This document shows positions 25,223 to 33,461 of a stretch of 51,965 bases of DNA, piece after piece. Each line of letters starts with the position of its first letter. Position 1 is the first letter of the stretch. The translations under genes were made by a program, and so were the position numbers. Source of the stretch: Desulfuromonadaceae bacterium (GTDB lineage: Bacteria > Desulfobacterota > Desulfuromonadia > Geobacterales > Pseudopelobacteraceae); the NCBI GenBank assembly GCA_028688955.1, contig JAQTXD010000017.1, positions 1-51,965 of the forward strand. Reading direction: 5' to 3'. The notes beneath the pieces were generated by a model, which did not search any database, was not told the DNA's origin, and worked only from the letters and a program-made list of their open reading frames with translations.

Positions 25223-27085
25223 ATGCTGACCATTGATTCCATGTTGAGGGAAAGTTGCCAAAAATATAGTGACCAGCCGGCGTTGTGCAGCAAGTTGGCC
25301 GGAACATGGCACAACATGACGTATGGTGCGCTATGGGAACTGTCCGACCGGATCGCAGCGGGGATGATAAAGGGTGGTTTCTCTGTTGGCGACCACGCGG
25401 CCATTCTGGCACCATCGTCGCCCCAGTGGGTGGCAGCATACGTTGGAATTCTGAAAGCCGGCGGCGTCGTCGTTCCCATTGACAAGGAACTGAAGGCGGG
25501 TGAGTTACGTCATATTCTCACGGACTGTGACGCAAAGTTTGTGTTCAGCGCACCACCCTGCCTGGACATACTCCTGGACATCTTCCCGCACATTCCGGCG
25601 CTGGAGCGCATTATTACCCTCACTCCGGTTGCCGCTGACGGTGCGGATTCCCGGGTGGTGCAACTGTTTGATGCGCTGGTTGAAGAATGGCGGGGACTCG
25701 TTTCTTCTGTTGACCTGCCGAGAGAGCGCCGCACAACCATGGAAGTGCTCGCCCGACAGATTTACCGATTAATATCTGCTTCTTCACCTGAGACCGGAGG
25801 TACCTCCGCTCCGGCTGATCCGCTTGACCGTGCTGAACAGATTCGCAACACGCTTGTCCGCGAAGGGAAGCTCCTGTCGTTGAACAGCATCTGCCACGTT
25901 GCACCTCTTCCTGAAAAACTGCGTAAAGAGAGTGATACTGCCGTAATATTATATACATCCGGCACGACCGGCCGATCCAAGGGGGCCATGCTCAGCCACG
26001 CCAACATCGTTTCCAACATCAAGGGTGCCGCCAAGCATTTCCACCTCGATAACAGCATACATACCCTGTCGTTCCTGCCGATTAACCATGTTTTTGAGCA
26101 GGTCTGCGGCATTCTCCTGCCGCTTTCCCTCGGGGGAAAGGTATCCTTTTGTGAATCATTGAAAAAACTTGGGGAAAATCTGGCTGAAGTCAAACCAACG
26201 TTTTTCCTCGCAGTGCCTGCTGTCTACCGGATGATTCTTGATCGGGTCATGAAGAATATAAACTCAAAACGGCTCTCACAAATTCTTTTTTCAATCCCGC
26301 TCACACGTTCGATAGTAACCTCAAAAGTCCGCCAGGCGTTCGGCTCCGGGACTATATTCATCAGCGGAGGGGCAGCGCTTGATCCTGCAATTGCCAAGGG
26401 CATGACCGAATTCGGCTTATCTATCTACCAGGGATACGGTATTACGGAAACAGCGCCGATTATCAGTGCAGAGCAACCGGGAGCCAAACGGCTCGGAACC
26501 ATCGGGCGTCTGCTTGATCGTGTCGAAGTGCGCATTGATGACCCGAATGCTGACGGGGTCGGTGAAATCATCGTGAAGGGGCCGAATGTGATGCAGGGGT
26601 ATTACAAAAACCCTCAGGCAACCGCAGAAGTACTTTCAGACGGTTGGTATCGTACCGGAGACCTTGGCTTTCTCAGCAATGACGGTTTTTTGACTATCAG
26701 CGGAAGGGTTAAAAACCTGATCGTTACACCTAACGGCAAGAACGTCTATCCGGAAGAAGTGGAAAACGAGCTTCTCAAAAGCCAGTTCATTGCCGAGGTT
26801 ATGGTGTATGGCCACAAAGTCGGAACGGCATCGGAGGAGATTCACGCAATTATCTACCCGAATCAGGAGGCGCTCGATACCCGCTGCACCGCTAACGGCA
26901 ACTGCCCGATGAGTGAGGCCGATGTTGAAGCACTGTTGCGGATTGAGGTACAGAACGCATGCAAGAGCCTGGCTGATTATAAGCGTGTGCGAAAATTTAC
27001 GATCCGCGAAGACGAGTTCCCGAAAACAACAACCAGGAAAATCAAGCGCTTTGCCGTGGAAGCCAGCATCTCTACCGGTCACTGA
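25223..27085 (+). CDS. Long-chain acyl-CoA synthetase (AMP-forming)
   Basis: Activates fatty acids with ATP and CoA via an acyl-adenylate. The 620-residue protein has the AMP-binding P-loop ILYTSGTTGRSKGAMLSH near residue 244, FLPINHVFEQVCG, the FISGGAALDPAIAKGMTEFGLSIYQGYGITETAP motif, YRTGDLGFLSNDGFLTISGR and the acyl-transfer region NLIVTPNGKNVYPEEVE. Residues 125-210 contain an insertion longer than usual between the first lobe segments. TGGAG lies upstream of the ATG. It may feed membrane lipid synthesis or fatty-acid use; chain length is not readable. Confidence 0.92.
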   Translation: MLTIDSMLRESCQKYSDQPALCSKLAGTWHNMTYGALWELSDRIAAGMIKGGFSVGDHAAILAPSSPQWVAAYVGILKAGGVVVPIDKELKAGELRHILTDCDAKFVFSAPPCLDILLDIFPHIPALERIITLTPVAADGADSRVVQLFDALVEEWRGLVSSVDLPRERRTTMEVLARQIYRLISASSPETGGTSAPADPLDRAEQIRNTLVREGKLLSLNSICHVAPLPEKLRKESDTAVILYTSGTTGRSKGAMLSHANIVSNIKGAAKHFHLDNSIHTLSFLPINHVFEQVCGILLPLSLGGKVSFCESLKKLGENLAEVKPTFFLAVPAVYRMILDRVMKNINSKRLSQILFSIPLTRSIVTSKVRQAFGSGTIFISGGAALDPAIAKGMTEFGLSIYQGYGITETAPIISAEQPGAKRLGTIGRLLDRVEVRIDDPNADGVGEIIVKGPNVMQGYYKNPQATAEVLSDGWYRTGDLGFLSNDGFLTISGRVKNLIVTPNGKNVYPEEVENELLKSQFIAEVMVYGHKVGTASEEIHAIIYPNQEALDTRCTANGNCPMSEADVEALLRIEVQNACKSLADYKRVRKFTIREDEFPKTTTRKIKRFAVEASISTGH

Positions 27086-27107
27086 TCTCCCGGAACAGTT
27101 GCAACAC

Positions 27108-28058
27108 TCAGGGAATACGGCATCCTTGCCAGCTGCCTCGCCGAGTCAACTCGTTGACAATTGCATACCACATCTGATTGTTTTTAAGCCCCCACTGCGG
27201 CGCGACACATATATCCAAGGGTGCCGAACCGTATAAACGTTGGATAGACACCCGGGGGGGAAGCCGTTCCAGAAAATCGGCCACCGTCGCAATGTATGCC
27301 TCCAGAGTCAGCGGCACAAAGTCCCCCCGGCGGTACATATCCGCAAGCTCTGTCCCATCAACGGCATGCAGCTGATGCAGCTTGAGCGAAGCGATCGGGA
27401 GCCCGGCAATTAAATCCGCAGTTTTCAGAAAGTCCGCCGCGCTCTCCCCCGGAAATCCATAAATCAAATGGGCACAGATATCAAAATTCCGGCCGGTGGC
27501 CCGTGTTACCGCCCCCATGAAATCGTCCAGCGTATGCCCACGGTTGATGCTATGCAAAATGCTATCATCCATTGACTGCAATCCCAACTCGAGACAGACA
27601 TATTTGGTTCGGGCAATTTCTGTCAGCAGATCAAGAGCGTCATCGTTCAATGAGTCTGGACGGGTCCCAACCGAAATACCGATAACTTCAGGGTGGTTGA
27701 GAGCCCGCCGGTACAGATCTGACAGCAATTCCACAGAACCATAGGTATTGGTGTATTTTTGAAAATAAATAATAAATTTCTCGGAGCCGAGCCGTATGCG
27801 GTGGTACTTCATTCCGGCCGCCACCTGTTCTTCCAGCGGCACTACTGACTGCGTTTCTTTAGGGGAAAACGACACATTGTTGCAGTATATGCAGCCGCCG
27901 GTGCCTTTACTGCCGTCTCGATTCGGACAGGTAAAACCGGCATCCACGTTGACCTTACTGATCCGTGCACCGAAACGGCGACGCAGGTAATGCCCGTAGG
28001 AGTTGATGTGGAGATGTGGGTGAATTTGTTCGTCAGGAGTGTTGGGCATACTCTTCAA
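27108..28058 (-). CDS. YhcC-type (TIGR01212-like) radical SAM protein
   Basis: A 316-residue radical SAM enzyme. The cluster cysteines are in GFTCPNRDGSKGTGGCIYCNN near residue 42, a longer C-X12-C-X2-C spacing than the standard CX3CX2C and characteristic of this family. Other segments are FIIYFQKYTNTYGSVE, GISVGTRPDSL and CLELGLQSMDDSILHSINRGH. Substrate is unknown; some relatives have been linked to tRNA modification. It overlaps thiE by 26 bases and lies at the end of the TPP-riboswitch operon, though thiamine involvement is only suggested by this. Confidence 0.9.
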   Translation of the reverse strand: MKSMPNTPDEQIHPHLHINSYGHYLRRRFGARISKVNVDAGFTCPNRDGSKGTGGCIYCNNVSFSPKETQSVVPLEEQVAAGMKYHRIRLGSEKFIIYFQKYTNTYGSVELLSDLYRRALNHPEVIGISVGTRPDSLNDDALDLLTEIARTKYVCLELGLQSMDDSILHSINRGHTLDDFMGAVTRATGRNFDICAHLIYGFPGESAADFLKTADLIAGLPIASLKLHQLHAVDGTELADMYRRGDFVPLTLEAYIATVADFLERLPPRVSIQRLYGSAPLDICVAPQWGLKNNQMWYAIVNELTRRGSWQGCRIP

Positions 28059-28674
28059 TCTTTTTCAGCAGGGATACGGTAGCAGCATACGGGTCGGGAG
28101 CGGTCAGAATGGCTGATATAACAGCAATTCCCTGCACATTGGCGGACAGCGTTTCAGTAACAGTTGCCAGGGAGATCCCTCCCAGACCAATGACAGGTAT
28201 ATCAAGGTTACGGGCCGCATCAGCAAGCTTTTTAACGCCGCAGGGTTCGCCAAAGAGAGCTTTGGAAGGAGTGTGATACACCGGCCCAAAGGTAACAAAA
28301 TCTGCACCATCAGCCTCGGCACGCTCAGCCTCAAGAATACCGTGCGCCGAGTAGCCGATAATTTTATGCCGCCCCAGCACTTTGCGCACCGCGACAACCG
28401 GCTGGCTGCCGGTGCCGACATGAACGCCATCAGCATCGACGGCAAGCGCGATATCCGCACGGTCATTGATAAGAAGGTGAGCATTGAATTCGTTGGTAAG
28501 CCGCCGTAATTCAATTGCCAACCGGTACAACTCTGCTCCGGAGAGGTCTTTCTCCCGGAGCTGAACGACTTTAACGCCGCCTTCAAGCGCCTGCTTCACG
28601 ACATCTGTCAATGATCTGCCCGCTGTCTGATGACGATCAGTAATCAAATAAAGTCTGAAATCGCGTACCGTCAT
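28033..28674 (-). CDS. thiE: Thiamine-phosphate synthase
   Basis: Joins HMP-pyrophosphate and the thiazole phosphate to give thiamine monophosphate. The 213-residue TIM barrel has LYLITDRHQ at the start, VKVVQLREKDLSGAELY, LLINDRADIALAVDADGVHVGTG near 70, GYSAHGILEAERAEADGADFVTFGPVYHTPSK and VIGLGGISLATV. It sits 13 bases after thiG and overlaps the radical SAM gene. TPP-controlled through the upstream riboswitch. Confidence 0.96.
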   Translation of the reverse strand: MTVRDFRLYLITDRHQTAGRSLTDVVKQALEGGVKVVQLREKDLSGAELYRLAIELRRLTNEFNAHLLINDRADIALAVDADGVHVGTGSQPVVAVRKVLGRHKIIGYSAHGILEAERAEADGADFVTFGPVYHTPSKALFGEPCGVKKLADAARNLDIPVIGLGGISLATVTETLSANVQGIAVISAILTAPDPYAATVSLLKKIEEYAQHS

Positions 28675-28687
28675 AATGGAAACGTGC

Positions 28688-29467
28688 TTATCCGATCATC
28701 CCGTCAAGAGGACTTGAGGCGTTTGCATACAGTTTGCGCGGAATACGGCCAGCCTTGAACGATAGCCTGCCGGCAATTACCGCCAGCTTCATCGCTTCCG
28801 CCATGGAGACAGGATCCTGCGCGCCGGCGATTGCAGTATTCATGAGCACTCCGGCACACCCCAGTTCCATGGCAATTGCGGCGTCGGATGCCGACCCGAC
28901 GCCGGCATCGACGATGACCGGTACGCTTACATTTTCAATAATAATACGGATATTATACGGATTGCGGATGCCAAGTCCGCTGCCGATTGGAGCTCCCAAC
29001 GGCATGACCGCAGCGCATCCCAAATCTTCAAGTTTTTTACAGACAATCACATCATCACTGCAGTACGGCAGTACAGTAAAACCCTCGGAAATCAATATTT
29101 TCGCGGCTTTAAGCAGTTCTTCGTTATCCGGGAAGAGCGTTTTTTCATCCCCCAGGACCTCCAGTTTGACAAAATCTGACATACCTGCTTCACGAGCCAG
29201 TCGGCAGGTGCGGACCGCGTCATCGGCCGTGTAGCAGCCAGCAGTATTCGGCAGCAGGGTATATTTTTTCAGGTCAATGTAGTCGAGCAGTGATTCCTTG
29301 CTCCGATCAAGATTGACTCTCCGCACTGCAACAGTAATAATCTGGGCACCTGATACTTCCAACGCCTGGGCGGTCTGTTCAAAACTGGCATATTTTCCGG
29401 TACCCACCATCAGACGTGAAGTAAACTCGCGTCCACCAATGACTAATGTGTCTGCATTTTGTGTCAT
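28688..29467 (-). CDS. thiG: Thiazole synthase
   Basis: Forms the thiamine thiazole from deoxyxylulose phosphate, dehydroglycine and ThiS-thiocarboxylate. The 259-residue TIM barrel has [20 protein letters not shown] with the conserved Lys, [58 protein letters not shown] and [16 protein letters not shown]. It starts 5 bases after thiS. Neither ThiH nor ThiO, which make dehydroglycine, is encoded in the window. Confidence 0.97.
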   Translation of the reverse strand: MTQNADTLVIGGREFTSRLMVGTGKYASFEQTAQALEVSGAQIITVAVRRVNLDRSKESLLDYIDLKKYTLLPNTAGCYTADDAVRTCRLAREAGMSDFVKLEVLGDEKTLFPDNEELLKAAKILISEGFTVLPYCSDDVIVCKKLEDLGCAAVMPLGAPIGSGLGIRNPYNIRIIIENVSVPVIVDAGVGSASDAAIAMELGCAGVLMNTAIAGAQDPVSMAEAMKLAVIAGRLSFKAGRIPRKLYANASSPLDGMIG

Positions 29468-29472
29468 AGCGG

Positions 29473-29673
29473 CTATCCTCCTCCAACAAAATGAACTATT
29501 TCGATTCTATCACCATCAGAAAGGAGCTGCTTGTCATAGTTGACTTTCGGGACAATATCAGCATTCAATTCCACTGCCACACGCTCCCGACTGATCCCAA
29601 GCTGCATAAGCAATGACTCAACCGTTGTTCCACCGACCGCATCGACAAGGTCACCATTCAGCACAATTTGCAT
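29473..29673 (-). CDS. thiS: Sulfur carrier protein ThiS
   Basis: A 66-residue ubiquitin-like carrier whose C-terminal glycine is thiocarboxylated for thiazole synthesis. The start [12 protein letters not shown] and the C-terminus [10 protein letters not shown] are typical. I chose the ATG at 29673, which has GGAGG 5 bases upstream; the frame extends 6 codons further, into the attenuator region. First gene of the thiS-thiG-thiE operon. Confidence 0.93.
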   Translation of the reverse strand: MQIVLNGDLVDAVGGTTVESLLMQLGISRERVAVELNADIVPKVNYDKQLLSDGDRIEIVHFVGGG

Positions 29674-29689
29674 CTCATCCTCCGCGCAC

Positions 29690-29710
29690 AAAAAAAACCG
29701 CAGTAGCGGC
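29690..29710 (-). terminator. Attenuator terminator of the TPP riboswitch
   Basis: On the minus strand CCGC-TACT-GCGG is followed by eight T residues, between the aptamer and the thiS ribosome site. It should form when TPP is bound and stop transcription. Confidence 0.7.
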
Positions 29711-29732
29711 TTGGTTGATTCGTCAAACGGCG

Positions 29733-29811
29733 CGCTTCCCTACGCCGGCATTACCCGGATCAGGTACGAAGGGTCGCGGTTCATACCGCTCTCAGTCGAA
29801 ACTCCCCTAGC
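29733..29811 (-). promoter_or_regulatory. TPP riboswitch (THI element)
   Basis: The minus strand carries the conserved TPP aptamer features: AGGGGAG at the 5' side, CTGAGAG, ACCCTTCGTACCTGATCCGG, GTAATGCCGGCGTAGGGA at the 3' side. It precedes thiS and should switch the thi operon off when thiamine pyrophosphate is plentiful. Confidence 0.96.
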
Positions 29812-29822
29812 TTTGATGTGCC

Positions 29823-29851
29823 AAACTAGATGATTGGCACGAACCTGTCAA
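29823..29851 (-). promoter_or_regulatory. Promoter of the thi operon with an inverted repeat over the -10
   Basis: On the minus strand TTGACA (29846-29851), 17 bases, then TAGTTT (29823-29828), 12 bases before the aptamer. A perfect 7-base inverted repeat, GTGCCAA (29818-29824) and TTGGCAC (29834-29840), covers the -10, so a protein operator is possible in addition to the riboswitch. Confidence 0.5.
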
Positions 29852-30000
29852 TTCAATTTTGGGCGTGAGCTGACGTATATTTGAATAATATAATTTTACT
29901 AAATCACGTGCTATATATTGAAATGGTGGTATATTTCTGGCATTGTGTGCGGCACATGCTGAGTCCGCCACTCACAACACATACAATCAGGGGCAAAAGG

Positions 30001-30387
30001 GTGGCAGACAAACGCTTCATCAGGCGAATCAAAAAACGTCTTTCGATCCGCTTCGGCATAGCAGATGCCGCAAGGATTGCGTTTACAGAAGATATTTCCA
30101 TGACCGGCATGTTTATCAGAACTCCTAATGTCGCCCGAATCAATGAACTGATCACAATTGAGCTTGTACTTCCTGACGGCAGGAAAGTCGAGCTGGAAGC
30201 GCGGGTAATGTGGGTAAAAAAAGTGCCGGCTAATCTCTTTCATCTGATGAAAAAAAGCGGCATGGGGGTGCGTTTTTTACGATTCACTTCCGGCGAAAAT
30301 GCTTTTGATGATTTTTTTGAGAATTCAGCAATACAATATCCACCACGTGCGGGAGATCTGAAGCCATGTGCCGAAAAATTTTTATAG
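30001..30387 (+). CDS. PilZ domain protein (c-di-GMP receptor type)
   Basis: A single PilZ domain, 128 residues if started at the GTG 30001. The c-di-GMP-binding motifs are recognisable: the basic RRIKKRLSIRFG stretch near the N-terminus, EDISMTGMFIRT (D/N-x-S-x-x-G) near 36, and GMGVRFLRF near 87. The open frame reaches back to 29881, but the upstream 40 codons are low-quality and the GTG has AGGGGCAAAAGG before it. Its 3' end overlaps the next gene by 22 bases. Flagellar stator genes lie downstream, so control of motility or adhesion by c-di-GMP is a natural guess. Confidence 0.85.
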   Translation: MADKRFIRRIKKRLSIRFGIADAARIAFTEDISMTGMFIRTPNVARINELITIELVLPDGRKVELEARVMWVKKVPANLFHLMKKSGMGVRFLRFTSGENAFDDFFENSAIQYPPRAGDLKPCAEKFL

Positions 30388-31457
30388 GTGCTACGGGGCA
30401 ACATTGCGGCAAGACGACAATCAGTCTTTCTTTGATGCATCTTGCCCAGAAAAAGTATGGACGGGTCGGATTCATGAAGCCGCTTGGTCCAAAATGGATC
30501 GACTTTAACGGCAAAATAGTGGACAAAGATGCTGCCATGTTTGCCAGTGTTTTCGGTGTTGAAAGCGATGTAACACTCATGTCACCGGTGACTTTGACGC
30601 CGGGAACCACACGAAGGTTTCTTGATGGCGAAATAGATCCCGCGGATCCGAGAAGGGCCATACGGGCAGCATGCAATGAACTGGAAAAGAAATATGATTT
30701 CCTTATCATCGAGGGAGCCGGACATGGCGGAGTCGGTTCAGTTGTCGGAACAAACAATGCCCAGATAGCAGCTGATCTCGAGGCGCCGGTACTGCTGGTT
30801 GCCGGTGGCGGTATTGGCAATGTCATCGATGCCGTCGAGCTTAACCTTGCCCTGTACCAGCGAGAGAAGGCGGATGTTCGTATCATTATGGCCAACAAAC
30901 TTGTCCAGAATAAACGCGGTGACACGCTCGGCTATCTCGCAAAAGCTTTTGCAGGCAGCGGCATTCTGGTGACGAGCGCATTCGACTATCTCCCCTCCCT
31001 TGCGGACCCGACACTCCTCCATGTATCAAAGCTTCTTGACCATCCTCTGTGCGGAGATGCGAATGAACGGAACCGCCTGTGTCACAACATTCAACTTGGC
31101 GCGGCATCTTCACAGATCGTAATCGACCACCTGGAAGCTTCAACGTTGCTGATTGTGACCAGCTCCCGGGACGAACTGCTGGTTACTGCTTCAGCATTGC
31201 ATCATATCCCTGAGTATAAGGCGCGACTTGCGGGCTTAATTATCGCCGGGCACGTGCCGGTATCAAGCATAACCCAGCGTATTCTTGACGACAGCACCAT
31301 CCCCTATATTCGCATTAAAGAAACCTCGTCGGAAATATTTTATAAACTACGCGAACACGTTTCAAAAATCGGACCTGAGGATTTGGAAAAAATAAACCTG
31401 ATTAACTCTATTGCAGAAAGGTACATCGATTTTGATGCAATCGACGCAATGATCTGA
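30366..31457 (+). CDS. BioD/CobB-like P-loop protein with a DRTGG-type C-terminal domain
   Basis: A 363-residue cytoplasmic protein. The N-terminal P-loop domain starts FIGATGQHCGKTTISLSL (Walker A) and contains FLIIEGAGHGGVGSVVG and APVLLVAGGGIGNVIDA, as in dethiobiotin synthetase and cobyrinate synthase relatives. The C-terminal 140 residues (LGAASSQIVIDHLEASTLLIVTSSRDELLVTA) look like the DRTGG domain seen before phosphotransacetylases and CBS proteins. There is no catalytic Pta domain. Function is unknown. It overlaps the PilZ gene, so the two are probably made together. Confidence 0.75.
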   Translation: MCRKIFIGATGQHCGKTTISLSLMHLAQKKYGRVGFMKPLGPKWIDFNGKIVDKDAAMFASVFGVESDVTLMSPVTLTPGTTRRFLDGEIDPADPRRAIRAACNELEKKYDFLIIEGAGHGGVGSVVGTNNAQIAADLEAPVLLVAGGGIGNVIDAVELNLALYQREKADVRIIMANKLVQNKRGDTLGYLAKAFAGSGILVTSAFDYLPSLADPTLLHVSKLLDHPLCGDANERNRLCHNIQLGAASSQIVIDHLEASTLLIVTSSRDELLVTASALHHIPEYKARLAGLIIAGHVPVSSITQRILDDSTIPYIRIKETSSEIFYKLREHVSKIGPEDLEKINLINSIAERYIDFDAIDAMI

Positions 31458-31497
31458 CCGGACCCGTACCAGATCCCCCTAAAAGAGCAAAAAGTAC

Positions 31498-31526
31498 TTG
31501 ACCTTATACAGCTTTTGATATTTATA
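31498..31526 (+). promoter_or_regulatory. Candidate promoter of flbD-motA-motB
   Basis: TTGACC at 31498-31503 and TTTATA at 31521-31526 with a 17-base spacer, 29 bases before the flbD ATG. Confidence 0.4.
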
Positions 31527-31554
31527 GAAACATCATCATTTTATCGAGGTTTGC

Positions 31555-31878
31555 ATGATTTTGGTGACTCGTCTTGACAAACAGAGGATGTATCTGAACC
31601 CGGATCACATAATCTGTATCGAGGAAACCCCGGATACTGTCATTACACTTTTCAACGGCAATCGATATATCGTTGTAGACCGTGCCAACGCTATCATAAA
31701 TCGCGTAGTTGCGTTCCGTGCAAGGATCTCGAGGCGTGCAGCAAGCCGATCAGCGAAGAAATATCTTGGCCGGATCAGATCCAGCCAGTTTCACTGGGAC
31801 GAGAATCTGTTGGACAATGTTTTTTCGGACGCACAGAACAAGCTTAACCACACTCCATTTCACAGTCGGGACTATTAG
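31555..31878 (+). CDS. flbD: FlbD-family flagellar protein
   Basis: A 107-residue protein. Residues 1-60 match FlbD, a short protein found beside motA/motB: ILVTRLDKQRMYLNPDHIICIEETPDTVITLFNGNRYIVVDRANAIINRVV. The C-terminal 45 residues are a charged extension beyond the usual 60-80 residue family length. It is 3 bases from motA. The role of FlbD in flagellar function is not well defined. GAGG precedes the ATG. Confidence 0.88.
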   Translation: MILVTRLDKQRMYLNPDHIICIEETPDTVITLFNGNRYIVVDRANAIINRVVAFRARISRRAASRSAKKYLGRIRSSQFHWDENLLDNVFSDAQNKLNHTPFHSRDY

Positions 31879-31881
31879 CCT

Positions 31882-32631
31882 ATGGATTTAGCTACCATTA
31901 TAGGTTTGGTAATGGCCTTTGGGTGCATTGTCGGTGGTGCCGTCGTTGAAGGTGTTCACATATCTGCTCTGATTCAGCCGACCGCTGCAATGATCGTCGG
32001 CGGCGGAACCTTCGGTGCCGTGTTTGTTTCCATGCCACTGCCTGCAATCATCGGTGCCATGAAGGCGGTCAAAGGCGTTTTTCTTCCACAAAAAGTAGAT
32101 CATGGGCAGGTGGTAAAGGATATTATAAATTATGCCACCAAGGCCCGGCGCAACGGTTTGATCTCACTGGAACAGGAAGCACAGTCGGCACGTGACCCCT
32201 TCATCAAAAAGGGAATATCACTTGTTGTTGACGGCATTGATCCGCAGAAACTGCGCGAAACGCTGGAAGCAGATATTATGGCGTACGAGGATCACACAAA
32301 GCACAGCATTGAGTTTTATGAATTAGCCGGCGGATTTGCGCCAACCATCGGTATTATCGGCGCAGTTCTCGGGCTTATCCACGTTATGGGTAACCTGTCC
32401 GACACGTCCAAGTTGGGCGGTGGTATTGCGGTTGCCTTTGTTGCCACTATCTACGGTCTGTTGATCGCCAACGTCATCTGTCTTCCCATAGGTACCAAAC
32501 TAAAAATCCGTATGAAAGAGGAAATTCTGCGGCGTGTCATGATACTCGAGGGACTTATCGCCATCCAGAACGGCGAAAACCCGCACTTTATTGAACAGAA
32601 ACTGATGGCTTTCGTGGGAGGCGAACACTAA
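31882..32631 (+). CDS. motA: Flagellar motor stator protein MotA
   Basis: Proton-channel stator subunit of the flagellar motor. The 249-residue protein has four membrane segments (residues 5-25, 30-50, about 155-175 and 185-205) and a cytoplasmic loop with the charged region REEAQ-like KARRNGLISLEQEAQSARDPF. The segment AGGFAPTIGIIGAVLGLIHVMGNL carries the conserved third-segment Pro and Gly. It is followed 6 bases later by motB. Ion type (H+ or Na+) is not decided by sequence alone. Confidence 0.95.
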   Translation: MDLATIIGLVMAFGCIVGGAVVEGVHISALIQPTAAMIVGGGTFGAVFVSMPLPAIIGAMKAVKGVFLPQKVDHGQVVKDIINYATKARRNGLISLEQEAQSARDPFIKKGISLVVDGIDPQKLRETLEADIMAYEDHTKHSIEFYELAGGFAPTIGIIGAVLGLIHVMGNLSDTSKLGGGIAVAFVATIYGLLIANVICLPIGTKLKIRMKEEILRRVMILEGLIAIQNGENPHFIEQKLMAFVGGEH

Positions 32632-32637
32632 ACCACC

Positions 32638-33423
32638 ATGGCACTCAAGAAACAACCTGAACCGCATGTAAACCACGAGCGCTGGCTCGTGTCCTATGCC
32701 GACTTTATCACGCTGCTCTTTGCTGTTTTTGTTGTTCTCTACGCTATGGGGCAAAGCGACAAGAAAAAAGTCGAAGAGGTAATGCAATCCATTCAGTCAT
32801 CCTTCGGCATGGCAACCGCCGGAGCGACCGCTCCAAAAGTGAATGTCATCCCATCCCAGTCTATCACCATAATTCCTTCCCTTAAGCCAGAAGTAAAGAC
32901 CAACCCAATGGGGCGGACACGAAGCGGACAGGTAAAAACGAGAGCGGATGAAAAGGATTTTCGCCAGATCAAATCAGCCGTTGAGGCGTATCTGGTCAAG
33001 CAGGGCGCGCAAAACAAGGTTACTCTAGAGATAACACGACGCGGTTTGATTGTTAGTCTCAAGGAAGCGGGGTTCTTCAACTCCGGTCAGGCGAATATTA
33101 AACCTGAAGCATATGAGCTGATTAACACCATTGCAGAAGTGATGACACAGTACAACAATCCGTTGCGTCTTGAAGGACATACCGATAACGTCCCGATCAA
33201 TACTGCCCAGTTCCCATCAAACTGGGAACTGTCAACGGCACGCGCTACGCAGGGTCTTAAATATCTTGTAAAGCACTTTGACATTGATCCCAGAAAGATA
33301 TCGGCGACCGGTTACGCCGAATTCCGTCCCATTGCTGAGAACTCCACCACTGAGGGGCGAGCAAAAAACAGGCGTGTAGATCTTGTTATGCTGTCAATAG
33401 ACGGCGAACATGGGGAACCCTGA
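32638..33423 (+). CDS. motB: Flagellar motor stator protein MotB (OmpA-like)
   Basis: A 261-residue stator partner of MotA. The single membrane segment holds the ion-binding Asp in WLVSYADFITLLFAVFVVLYAMG near residue 21. The periplasmic C-terminus is an OmpA-like peptidoglycan-binding domain (NPLRLEGHTDNVPIN, NWELSTARA, SATGYAEFRPIAENSTTEGRAKNRRVDL). Other flagellar genes are not in the window. No terminator is seen in the 38 bases before the convergent methyltransferase gene. Confidence 0.96.
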   Translation: MALKKQPEPHVNHERWLVSYADFITLLFAVFVVLYAMGQSDKKKVEEVMQSIQSSFGMATAGATAPKVNVIPSQSITIIPSLKPEVKTNPMGRTRSGQVKTRADEKDFRQIKSAVEAYLVKQGAQNKVTLEITRRGLIVSLKEAGFFNSGQANIKPEAYELINTIAEVMTQYNNPLRLEGHTDNVPINTAQFPSNWELSTARATQGLKYLVKHFDIDPRKISATGYAEFRPIAENSTTEGRAKNRRVDLVMLSIDGEHGEP

Positions 33424-33461
33424 CCCCACCAATAATCTCGCCACTTATTCCATCACCAAAG

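Noticed and set aside
29927..29941. Sigma-54-like GG-N10-GC before the PilZ gene
   Set aside because: The spacing is right but the flanking bases fit poorly (TGGTATA and TGGCA), so it may be chance.
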